64,000 nucleotides of DNA from Clostridiaceae bacterium (lineage in GTDB: Bacteria > Bacillota > Clostridia > Lachnospirales > Lachnospiraceae). The notes beneath the pieces are model-generated. The model was not told the DNA's origin and searched no databases. It saw only the letters and a program-made list of their open reading frames with translations. Made by a program: the position numbers and the translations under genes. Shown here in pieces: positions 51,219-59,214 of this stretch; the stretch's first letter is position 1, and every line of letters begins with the position of its first letter. Location: NCBI GenBank assembly GCA_910575795.1, contig CAJTGE010000013.1, forward strand, positions 1 through 64,000, read 5' to 3'.

Positions 51219-52004
51219 CTATGCGTCAATCAGCCCTAAATGCAGACAGGCCCGGTATATTCCGTCTTCTGAGACAGGAGGGGCGACATAGTCGGCGATT
51301 TCCTTGAGCTCTTTGGCCGCGTTGCCCATCGCCACGCCGGTTCCGGCTTCTTTTACGACCTCCAGATCGTTCATGCTGTCGCCAAACGCAACCGTATCGG
51401 AGAGATCCTCTTTTTCCCCAAACCAGCGGGCCAGACGGCGCAGCCCGTCCGCCTTGGAACAGCCTGCCTCCATGACATCCGCGCCCTGCCTGCCGGCAAA
51501 CAGAGGCATTTTTAACTGAGGAAAACGCGCGTTGACCCGCCGGACCTCCTCCTCGCTCCCGATAAAGGCCAGGGTGCGGATCGGCATGTCAAGCATCCTC
51601 CAGGGATCCTGGAACCGGCGTCCGCAGCTCCCCCAGAAGCGCTTGTCGCTGGCCTCAATGATCTCCGGATGGATGTAGTAGTCCTCATCTCCCCGTGTCA
51701 TGCCGATCCCATATCCCTTCTGCTCGCAGAAGGACAGAAGTTCTTTAAGCAGCGCCGGATCAAAACGGTGTGCATAAATCAGCCTTCCTCCCACTGTGAT
51801 TTTTGTGCCGTTCATATGGATGATGGCATCCGGCGAGACGATATCCCGGTATGGGACGCTGAAATAATTATCCATATCGCGCCCGGTGGCCAGGATGATT
51901 TTATGTTTTTTGCGGAGCTGTTCTATGGTTTTGAGAGCGCTTTCCGGGATACGCCCGGTTGCGTGGTCTAAGAGCGTCATATCAAGATCAAAGCTGATCA
52001 TCAT
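51219..52004 (-). CDS. HAD-superfamily Cof-type phosphatase
   Basis: 261 aa. The catalytic motif is FDLDMTLLD (nucleophile Asp6, acid Asp8). The later motifs are LATGR (motif II), KADGLRRLARWF (motif III Lys) and VAFGDSMNDLEVV (motif IV). The Cof-type cap covers about 85-190. It probably dephosphorylates a sugar phosphate or phosphorylated cofactor. The start at 52004 is chosen because AAAGGCGG lies just before it; an upstream in-frame ATG at 52040 has no site. It is convergent with the coiled-coil gene and divergent from the next one. Confidence 0.88.
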   Translation of the reverse strand: MMISFDLDMTLLDHATGRIPESALKTIEQLRKKHKIILATGRDMDNYFSVPYRDIVSPDAIIHMNGTKITVGGRLIYAHRFDPALLKELLSFCEQKGYGIGMTRGDEDYYIHPEIIEASDKRFWGSCGRRFQDPWRMLDMPIRTLAFIGSEEEVRRVNARFPQLKMPLFAGRQGADVMEAGCSKADGLRRLARWFGEKEDLSDTVAFGDSMNDLEVVKEAGTGVAMGNAAKELKEIADYVAPPVSEDGIYRACLHLGLIDA

Positions 52005-52158
52005 GGGAAAAACCGCCTTTCTTAAGCATGTTTCAAACACATCCTGCTTCTATCATAACATATGTTTTGTGATTCTACAATCTGCGTTTTGACAGTTCCT
52101 GACTGGAAAAAACAGCGGCGGCATGTTATAATGATCCGGTATAAAGGAGGGAAAGGCG

Positions 52159-52695
52159 ATGGGACGGCGATTTGTGGTTGCAGATACGCATTTCGGAGAC
52201 AGAGGCGGTATTCTCCGCTATGAGGAACGGCCGTTTGCGGACGTGGAGGAGATGGATCGCGTTCTTTGTGAAAACTGGAACCGGGCAGTCGGGGCCGGGG
52301 ATACGGTATACCATCTGGGGGATTTTGCGGGCGGCGCGGACAGGGAGAGGGCGTCCGCTCTTTTGGCAGGCTTAAACGGCAGGAAGATCCTGGTTATGGG
52401 AAACCACGATCAGTGGATGACGGCCCGGGAATGGATGGAGGCGGGCTTTGAGGAGGCATATCCGCTTCCGGTGGTCCTGGATGGATTCTATCTGCTTTCA
52501 CATGAGCCGCTTTATGTGACGATGGCGGCTCCGTATGCGAATCTGTTCGGCCATGTGCACCGCAATCCCGCGTACCGCGGCTGCTCGGCCAGGAGCTTTT
52601 GCGCGTGTGTGGAACGGATTGGATATAAGCCGGTTTTGTTTGACACCATAAAGGAGCGGATCTTGCGGGCGAATGAGAGCTTTAACTTGAAATAA
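52159..52695 (+). CDS. Calcineurin-like metallophosphoesterase
   Basis: 178 aa. Metal-binding motifs run in order: VADTHFGD (D-x-H), YHLGDFAG (GD), VMGNHDQW (GNHD), LLSHEPL and LFGHVHRNP (GHxH). It is a small phosphodiesterase of the kind often found as a single gene in Firmicutes and in phages; the substrate is unknown. AAAGGAGG precedes ATG 52159. The next gene begins 31 bp later. Confidence 0.9.
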   Translation: MGRRFVVADTHFGDRGGILRYEERPFADVEEMDRVLCENWNRAVGAGDTVYHLGDFAGGADRERASALLAGLNGRKILVMGNHDQWMTAREWMEAGFEEAYPLPVVLDGFYLLSHEPLYVTMAAPYANLFGHVHRNPAYRGCSARSFCACVERIGYKPVLFDTIKERILRANESFNLK

Positions 52696-52726
52696 GTCAA
52701 AAGAAAAATGAAAGGAATCATTCAAT

Positions 52727-54418
52727 ATGGGAAATATACCGTGGTGGAAGCGAAGCGTGGTCTATGAAATCTATGTCAGGAGCTTTTTTGACAGCAATGG
52801 AGACGGGATCGGGGATCTTGCGGGCGTGACCGAAAAGCTTGACTACTTAAAGGATCTGGGAGTGGATGTCTTGTGGCTGACCCCCATCTATGAATCGCCG
52901 GGCGATGACAACGGCTATGATATTTCTGACTATTATTCCATCATGGATCTTTTTGGGACTATGGAGGATTTCAAAACGCTTCTTACATGTGCGCATGAAA
53001 GAGGATTGCGGATTGTCATGGATCTGGTGGTGAACCACACCTCGGATGAACACGCCTGGTTTTTAGAGAGCAGGAAAAGCGCCGAAAATCCGTACCGGGA
53101 TTATTACATCTGGCGGGACGGGAAGGAGGCGGCGGACGGCGAGATGACGCCTCCCAACAACTGGAGCAGCAGCTTTTCCGGCTCTGCGTGGCAGTATGAC
53201 AGCGCGGCCGGCCAGTATTACCTTCATCTGTTTGGCAGAAAGCAGCCGGATCTGAACTGGGATCACGAGCCGGTGCGGGAGGAGATCTTCCGGATGATGC
53301 GCTGGTGGCTGGATCTGGGGATCGATGGTTTTAGGATGGATGTGATCAGCCTCATTTCCAAGGATCCCGGGGCGTTTTTACGCGACAGCGCGATCCGCGG
53401 GCATTCTGTATGCGCCAACGGGCCGCGCATCCATGAATATCTGCGGGAGATGAGGCGGCGCGCGCTGGCCGGATACGATGTGATGACCGTGGGGGAGACG
53501 CCGGCGGTGACCATCAGCGAGGCTAAACGGTACGCCGCCGCGGATCAGAGCGAGCTTGACATGGTATTTCAGTTTGAGCTCATGGATGTGGACGGGGGAG
53601 AGAGCGGAAAATGGAACGATACCCGCTACCGCCTTTCCGATGTGAAACGGGTGCTGGGGAAATGGCAGAAGGGCCTTTACGGCGCGGCCTGGAATTCCCT
53701 GTTCTGGAATAATCACGATCAGCCAAGGGCTGTCTCCCGGTTCGGCGATACGTCCTCGCGGCTGTTCTGGAATAAATCGGCCAAGATGCTCGCGACCGCG
53801 CTCTATTTCCTTCAGGGGACGCCCTACCTCTATCAGGGCGAAGAGCTGGGCATGACAAACGCGGGCTTTGAAAGCCTGTCCGATTACCGCGACATTGAGA
53901 GCCTGGGCGCCTATGAGGAGCTTGTCAGCCAGAAAAAGCTCGTAAGCCATGCGGATATGATGCGCTATCTGAAAAAGTCTAGCCGCGACAATGCCAGAAC
54001 CCCCATGCAGTGGGACGACGGCCCTTTCGCGGGCTTTAGCCGCGCCAGGCCCTGGATTGGCGTGAATGAGAATTATACATGGCTCAATGCCAGGGCGCAG
54101 GCAGCGGATCCGGATTCGGTCTTACATTACTACAAACGCCTGATCCGGATCCTGCGGGAGGATCCGATCGTCTGCGAGGGCGGGTATGAGGATTTGGACA
54201 AAGACAGCGAGGCGCTGTATCTGTATACAAGAAACAGCAAAGAAGGCCGGATCTGGGTATTCAGCAATTTCAGCGATAAAGAGCAGCGCCTTGACGAGGA
54301 AATCGTGCCGCGGGAGGCCAGATGCCTGATTGGGAACTATGACGGGCATCAGCGGGGGATTTTGCGGGCGTATGAATGTATTGTGTATGAATATGTTACG
54401 ATTCACGGAACGGCTTAA
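52727..54418 (+). CDS. GH13 alpha-glucosidase (oligo-1,6-glucosidase type)
   Basis: 563 aa. The TIM-barrel starts VVYEIYVRSFFDSNGDGIGD. Catalytic residues are Asp205 in DGFRMD, Glu257 in VGETPA and Asp331 in NNHDQPR. No signal peptide, so it works in the cytosol on imported oligosaccharides such as isomaltose or maltose derivatives. Length and motifs fit oligo-1,6-glucosidase or trehalose-6-phosphate hydrolase; without a neighbouring transporter or PTS gene the former is favoured. The last codons (VTIHGTA) and the stop lie in a palindromic repeat. AAAGGAA precedes ATG 52727. Confidence 0.92.
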   Translation: MGNIPWWKRSVVYEIYVRSFFDSNGDGIGDLAGVTEKLDYLKDLGVDVLWLTPIYESPGDDNGYDISDYYSIMDLFGTMEDFKTLLTCAHERGLRIVMDLVVNHTSDEHAWFLESRKSAENPYRDYYIWRDGKEAADGEMTPPNNWSSSFSGSAWQYDSAAGQYYLHLFGRKQPDLNWDHEPVREEIFRMMRWWLDLGIDGFRMDVISLISKDPGAFLRDSAIRGHSVCANGPRIHEYLREMRRRALAGYDVMTVGETPAVTISEAKRYAAADQSELDMVFQFELMDVDGGESGKWNDTRYRLSDVKRVLGKWQKGLYGAAWNSLFWNNHDQPRAVSRFGDTSSRLFWNKSAKMLATALYFLQGTPYLYQGEELGMTNAGFESLSDYRDIESLGAYEELVSQKKLVSHADMMRYLKKSSRDNARTPMQWDDGPFAGFSRARPWIGVNENYTWLNARAQAADPDSVLHYYKRLIRILREDPIVCEGGYEDLDKDSEALYLYTRNSKEGRIWVFSNFSDKEQRLDEEIVPREARCLIGNYDGHQRGILRAYECIVYEYVTIHGTA

Positions 54419-54437
54419 AAGCAGCCGTTCTGTGAAC
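54395..54437. repeat. REP-like palindrome overlapping the 3' end of the glucosidase gene
   Basis: The left arm GTTACGATTCACGGAACGGC and right arm AGCCGTTCTGTGAAC pair around the stop codon and TAAAAGC. The left arm is almost repeated at 59062-59082, and GTTACGATTCAC also occurs at 51104-51115. Confidence 0.7.
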
Positions 54438-54475
54438 CTATCGATATATTAGCTGATTTTCAGGTAAAAAAACGC

Positions 54476-54504
54476 TTGACAAACCTCAAAAAATGCAATA
54501 CTAT
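54476..54504 (+). promoter_or_regulatory. Sigma-A promoter of metNIQ
   Basis: TTGACA at 54476-54481, 17 bp, TACTAT at 54499-54504. Confidence 0.75.
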
Positions 54505-54514
54505 ATTCAAAAGT

Positions 54515-54806
54515 TGATAAACTGATTACCAGCAAAGACGATGAAGGGAAGAGTAGTAATCCCGCGCCTTTCACAGAGAGCTCCCGGCGCTGAAAGGGAG
54601 TAAAGGCAGGTTTATGAAGATGGTCCCGGAGCCGCATGGTTGAGTGCGTTATGTTTAGATCATGCCGGGCGCGCCCGTTACAGCGCCAGAGTATAAGCCG
54701 GAGAGGCCGTACTCGAAGAGATCCGTTTCGCGCGAGCGGCGGATGAAATTAGGTGGTACCGCGTGAGCAATTGCTCTCGTCCTAAATACAGGGCGGGGGC
54801 TTTTTT
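54515..54806 (+). promoter_or_regulatory. T-box riboswitch (methionine) with terminator
   Basis: Stem I elements (GGGAAGAGTAGTAA, ACAGAGAGCTCCCGG) lead to a likely specifier ATG at 54614-54616 in GGTTTATGAAGATGG. The T-box AGGTGGTACCGCG is at 54751-54763. The terminator is GCTCTCGTCCT (54773-54783) paired, with G-U pairs, to AGGGCGGGGGC (54790-54800) and six T. Uncharged tRNA-Met would switch on the methionine transporter genes that follow. The Met specifier agrees with the downstream genes. Confidence 0.92.
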
Positions 54807-54890
54807 ATTGTTTGGCTGGCCCTGCGCTTCAGAAAACAAGGAAAGAGAATCGCAAGGGCAATAGAAAAAAGTAAGGAGGAGCTGCAGACT

Positions 54891-55922
54891 ATGATTAAGC
54901 TAGAGCAGGTGAGCAAGACTTTTGACGCCGCCTCGGGCCGGGTTCATGCCGTGAAGGACGTCAGTCTGGAGATACAGGATAAAGAGATTTTCGGGATCAT
55001 CGGTTTTTCCGGCGCGGGGAAGTCTACGCTGGTTCGGTGCATGAACCTGCTGGAACGGCCGACCGCGGGGCGCGTGTGGATCGACGAGGTGGAACTCACG
55101 GGATTAAACGAAAAAGAGCTGCGCGGGATCCGCAGGAAGATTGGGATGATTTTCCAGCATTTTAACTTAATGCGCTCCCGGACCGTGTTCCAGAACATCG
55201 AATTTCCGCTCAAGAAGTCCGGGCTCGGCAGGGAGGAGAGAAAGGGGAAGATCCTGTCGCTCCTTGAGTTGGTGGGATTAAGCGATAAGAGGGACGCCTA
55301 TCCGTCCCAGCTCTCCGGAGGGCAGAAGCAGAGGGTGGCGATCGCCCGGGCCCTGGCGAATGATCCCAAGGTGCTCCTGTGCGACGAGGCGACAAGCGCC
55401 CTGGATCCGCAGACCACGCAGTCGATTTTAAAGCTTCTCAAGAAGGTGAATGAGGATCTGGGGATTACGATTGTGATTATTACGCATGAGATGGCGGTGG
55501 TAAAGGACATCTGCGACCGGGTGGCCGTGATGGAGGACGGCGTGGTTGTGGAATCGGGCCGCACGGTAGATGTGTTCTGCCATCCGAAAGAGGCGATCAC
55601 AAGGGATTTCATCGAGACGGCCAGCAACATCCGCAAGATCCACGAGCTGATTGAGGAGAAACATGAACTGACTGAGATCCGGCCCGGGGACCGGATGCTG
55701 CTCCTGACGTATTCCGGGGACAATGCCGGTGAACCGCTGATTTCCCATCTGTCCGGCGCATTTGGCATACGCGCCAATATCATTTACGGAAATATCGATT
55801 TTCTCAAGGGAAAGCCCCTGGGAAAGCTGGTGGTGACCTTAAGCGGGGAGAAGGAGGCCATGAAAAAGGCCATGGACTACATTCATTCCCTGGAGATTGG
55901 AGTGGAGGTGATTAAGGAATGA
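54891..55922 (+). CDS. metN: Methionine ABC transporter ATP-binding protein
   Basis: 343 aa. Walker A GFSGAGKST, signature LSGGQKQRVAIARALANDPK and Walker B LLCDEATSALDP are present. The C-terminal NIL domain (about 265-343) binds methionine and allows trans-inhibition. AAGGAGGAG precedes ATG 54891. The stop overlaps the metI start as ATGA. Confidence 0.95.
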   Translation: MIKLEQVSKTFDAASGRVHAVKDVSLEIQDKEIFGIIGFSGAGKSTLVRCMNLLERPTAGRVWIDEVELTGLNEKELRGIRRKIGMIFQHFNLMRSRTVFQNIEFPLKKSGLGREERKGKILSLLELVGLSDKRDAYPSQLSGGQKQRVAIARALANDPKVLLCDEATSALDPQTTQSILKLLKKVNEDLGITIVIITHEMAVVKDICDRVAVMEDGVVVESGRTVDVFCHPKEAITRDFIETASNIRKIHELIEEKHELTEIRPGDRMLLLTYSGDNAGEPLISHLSGAFGIRANIIYGNIDFLKGKPLGKLVVTLSGEKEAMKKAMDYIHSLEIGVEVIKE

Positions 55923-56596
55923 GTATACTGTATACCATTGCCCCCAACCTGGAGCGTCTGGGGGGAGAGCTTTTAAAATGCCTGGGGCAGACCTTAAAGA
56001 TGCTGTTTGTGTCCGGGACGATTTCCTTTTTTCTGGGACTGTTTTTCGGAGTGCTGCTGATCGTGACGAGGAAGGGCGGAATTTTGCAGAACGTTGTCAT
56101 TTACAACGTTCTTGACAAAGCGATTGACGTGATCCGTTCGATTCCCTTCATTATATTAATGGTGCTGCTGATTCCGGTCAGCCGGGCAATCGTGGGAACC
56201 GGATCCGGGGTGACCGGGTCGTATGTGGCCCTGATTGCGGGCACGGTTCCCTTTTTCTCGCGCCAGATCGAATCTGTCCTGGCGGATCTCGACGGGGGGC
56301 TGATTGAGGCCAGCGAAGCCATGGGCTTCGGCCCGGCGGCGATCATTTTCGGGGTCTATCTGAAAGAGAGCGTGCCGGGGATCACGCGCGTGACGATGAT
56401 AACCTTTGTCAGCCTCATCGGCATCACGGCCATGGCAGGCGCGATCGGGGCCGGAGGGCTCGGCGATTTTGCCATCCGCTACGGGTATCAGATGGGGTAT
56501 ACGGATATGAGCTGGGTGACGGTGATTATTATTCTGATCATCATCAGTATCATCCAGTTTGTGGGAAATGTGATTATCCGCAAAACGACGCATTAG
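55919..56596 (+). CDS. metI: Methionine ABC transporter permease
   Basis: 225 aa with five to six membrane helices. The EAA-type loop is EASEAMGFGPAAIIFGVYLK (about 122-141). FIILMVLLIPVSRAIVGTGS is typical of MetI. It is translationally coupled to metN. Confidence 0.94.
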   Translation: MSILYTIAPNLERLGGELLKCLGQTLKMLFVSGTISFFLGLFFGVLLIVTRKGGILQNVVIYNVLDKAIDVIRSIPFIILMVLLIPVSRAIVGTGSGVTGSYVALIAGTVPFFSRQIESVLADLDGGLIEASEAMGFGPAAIIFGVYLKESVPGITRVTMITFVSLIGITAMAGAIGAGGLGDFAIRYGYQMGYTDMSWVTVIIILIIISIIQFVGNVIIRKTTH

Positions 56597-56784
56597 GCTT
56601 TAGCAACAAAATTTTGCGCAAAATGACAAAATTATTGGTTCCGGCTTGTCCGGGTTAGGTGTTGTAAAAAATGGTTATGGTGTATGTCCGGATGAACGAA
56701 AACCTGCATATATGTTCCTGCCGGATTCATGGCATAGGCATCAGGACATACATTTTAACAATAGATGAAAAGGAGAGAAAAATT

Positions 56785-57729
56785 ATGAAAAAGACAAACA
56801 AAATCTGGAAAAAGACGGCTGCCGCCGCTCTGGCCGCCGTATGCGCCGTAAGCCTGTCTGGCTGCGGCTCAAAGGACAGCGCGCCGCAGACGGACGCTGC
56901 AAACGCACCGCAGACCGAGGCCGCAGAAAAGGCCGAAGGGGAAGGCGCGGACGCCGCTAAAGCGCCGGAGACCGTGGTGGTAAAGGTTGGCGTGGTGGGC
57001 GAGTACAACGCTCAGTGGGATACGATCAATGAGCTTCTGGCCGGAGACGGAATCCAGGTGGAGCTTGTGAAGTTTACGGATTATGCGGCCCCGAACCGCG
57101 CGTTAAATGACGGCGAGATTGATTTGAACGCATTCCAGCACAAGGCGTTCCTGGCGAATGACATTGCCCAGAAGGGGTATGATATTGTGGATATCGGCGA
57201 TACAATCATCGCTCCCCTGGCTGTATTTAACAACAAAGACAAGATTTCTTCCATGGAGGACATAAAGGACGGCGATGTGATTGCGATCCCGAGCGATCTG
57301 ACGAACGGCGGCCGAGCGTTAAAGCTCCTGGAAAAGGCCGGGCTGATCGAGTGTGATCCGGAAAAGGGCTATACGCCGACTAAGGCGGATATCCTGAATT
57401 ATAATGTGAAGATTGATATCAAGGAGGCAGAGTCCGCAACGCTTTACAATATCCTCCCGGACTGCGCGGCTGCGATCATCAACGGCGGAAACGCGTACAC
57501 GGCCGGGCTTAATCCCGCCGAGGACGCTATTTTCCAGGAGGATGTGGATCCTGCGACGAATGAGGCGGTTCCGCAGCTTATCAATATTATCGCGGCGCGC
57601 AGCGCGGATAAGGATAACGAGGTTTATAAAAAGATTGTGGACGCTTATCACACCAAAGAGGTGGAGCAGACCATTAAGGACGCCTACCAGGGGGCTTTCC
57701 TCTGTGCATGGGAGGGCGCTGAAAACTAA
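56785..57729 (+). CDS. metQ: Methionine-binding lipoprotein
   Basis: 314 aa. The signal peptide AAAALAAVCAVSLSGC has the lipobox LSGC. An Ala/Glu-rich linker leads to the NlpA/MetQ binding domain (VVKVGVVGEYNAQWDTINEL, then DLNAFQHKAFLAND). AAGGAGAG precedes ATG 56785; longer in-frame starts upstream would precede the signal peptide and are rejected. The 188-bp gap from metI holds no clear promoter. Confidence 0.94.
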   Translation: MKKTNKIWKKTAAAALAAVCAVSLSGCGSKDSAPQTDAANAPQTEAAEKAEGEGADAAKAPETVVVKVGVVGEYNAQWDTINELLAGDGIQVELVKFTDYAAPNRALNDGEIDLNAFQHKAFLANDIAQKGYDIVDIGDTIIAPLAVFNNKDKISSMEDIKDGDVIAIPSDLTNGGRALKLLEKAGLIECDPEKGYTPTKADILNYNVKIDIKEAESATLYNILPDCAAAIINGGNAYTAGLNPAEDAIFQEDVDPATNEAVPQLINIIAARSADKDNEVYKKIVDAYHTKEVEQTIKDAYQGAFLCAWEGAEN

Positions 57730-57764
57730 ATTAGCTTTACAGAGCAAGTTTGGAGGGAGTTATC

Positions 57765-58970
57765 ATGCCGTTGAAGCCGTATGTGGCAAAGGAAAAAGAG
57801 TATTTGGTGCGTATGAGGCGGTATTTTCATGCGCACCCGGAGGTGAGCCTGAAGGAATTTGAAACGTGCCGGACGATTGAGGCGGAGTTAGACCATATGG
57901 GGATCCCGCATCAGAGAGTGGGGGAAACCGGCGTATACGCCTGGATTGACGGTACAAAGAAAGCCCCGGACAGCGGCCGCGCGGGCCGGGCCGTGGTTTT
58001 AAGGGCTGATATCGACGCCCTGGCCATGGACGATTTAAAGACAGAGGAGTACGCTTCCCAGAACGCGGGGATATGCCATGCCTGCGGCCATGACGGCCAC
58101 GCCGCGACGCTGCTTACAGCGGCGAAGATCCTGAAGGATAAGGAGGACGATTTTTCCGGGCAGATCCGGCTCTTTTTCCAGCAGGCAGAGGAGATAGGCC
58201 AGGGCGCCAGGCTGTTTGTACAGGCCGGCCTTTTAGAAGGCGCGTCCCGCGTCTTCGGCGCGCATGCCTGCAGCGGAATCGAAAGCGGGAAGATTTCCCT
58301 CACTAAGGGGCCGCAGAACGCGAGCTGCGACTATTTCTGCATCCGGGTGACGGGAAAGGGCGCGCATGTCTCCAAGCCGCATCTGGGGATCGACGCGGCC
58401 TATGCTGCCTCCCAAATCGTGGTCGCACTGCAGTCCATTGTGGCCAGGAATACGGATCCGCTGGAAACGGTCGTGGTGGGAGTCGGCGTGGTGAGGGCCG
58501 GGACCCAGTATAATATCGTGGCGGAGCACGCAGCGCTTGAGGGAACGACCCGCTGCTTTTCGCCGGAAGTGCGCGCCTTTACGAATGAGCGCGTGCGCCG
58601 GATCGCGGTGGAGACGGCCGCCCTGTACGGCGCGGAGGCTTTGGTGGAATTCAGGGATTATGCCGCGCCGCTTATCAATGATCCGCAGGCCGTGGATGAG
58701 GTGACGGCCGTGACAAAGCGCTTCCTTGCGGATGAATGTATCATAAACGACCGGGAAAAAGAGCTCGGGGCCGATGATTTTGCCGATTATCTGGCTGCCG
58801 CAAAGGGCATGTACGCTTTTGTGGGGACGCATCACCCGGAGCGGCCGAACACGGGCGTAGCGCACCATCACGGGCTGTTTGACATGGACGAGGAAGGACT
58901 CCTGCTCGCCTGCAATGTATATGTGGATTACGCGCTGTGGGTGCTGAATGAGATGGAGGATGGTTCATAA
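57765..58970 (+). CDS. M20-family amidohydrolase
   Basis: 401 aa. Metal ligands are in GICHACGHDGHAATLL (His and Asp) and FFQQAEEIGQGA (catalytic Glu). A dimerisation domain lies at about 180-300 and the final ligand region is NTGVAHHHGLFDMDEE. It resembles N-acyl-L-amino-acid hydrolases; after metNIQ it may release methionine from N-acyl or other derivatives taken up by the transporter, which is an inference from position. GGAGGG precedes ATG 57765. It is likely the last gene of the Met T-box operon. Confidence 0.9.
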   Translation: MPLKPYVAKEKEYLVRMRRYFHAHPEVSLKEFETCRTIEAELDHMGIPHQRVGETGVYAWIDGTKKAPDSGRAGRAVVLRADIDALAMDDLKTEEYASQNAGICHACGHDGHAATLLTAAKILKDKEDDFSGQIRLFFQQAEEIGQGARLFVQAGLLEGASRVFGAHACSGIESGKISLTKGPQNASCDYFCIRVTGKGAHVSKPHLGIDAAYAASQIVVALQSIVARNTDPLETVVVGVGVVRAGTQYNIVAEHAALEGTTRCFSPEVRAFTNERVRRIAVETAALYGAEALVEFRDYAAPLINDPQAVDEVTAVTKRFLADECIINDREKELGADDFADYLAAAKGMYAFVGTHHPERPNTGVAHHHGLFDMDEEGLLLACNVYVDYALWVLNEMEDGS

Positions 58971-59019
58971 GATTCACCGCTGTTTACGCAACGCAACGCT
59001 GCACTGGTTCGTTTTCATA

Positions 59020-59059
59020 AGACATCAGAAATTTTTAAGGAATTCTGATGTCTTTTTTA
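59020..59059 (+). terminator. Rho-independent terminator of the metNIQ-amidohydrolase operon
   Basis: AGACATCAGAA at 59020-59030 pairs with TTCTGATGTCT at 59043-59053, then T residues. Confidence 0.88.
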
Positions 59060-59061
59060 TG

Positions 59062-59110
59062 GTTATGATTCACGGAACGGCTTCTTTTTAGCCGGGCCGT
59101 GAATCGTAAC
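59062..59110. repeat. REP-like palindrome, second copy
   Basis: GTTATGATTCACGGAACGGC pairs with AGCCGGGCCGTGAATCGTAA across CTTCTTTTT. It is the same family as 54395-54437. It lies between the upstream operon terminator and the cas operon. Confidence 0.72.
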
Positions 59111-59214
59111 TTTTTTTGTAAAGTTTATGCATTTACAAGGATTATTTTATAGGAAAATGCTGAAAAATATGGTAAAATGTAGAAAACAAGGGAGAACGGC
59201 AGGGCGGAGAGAAT

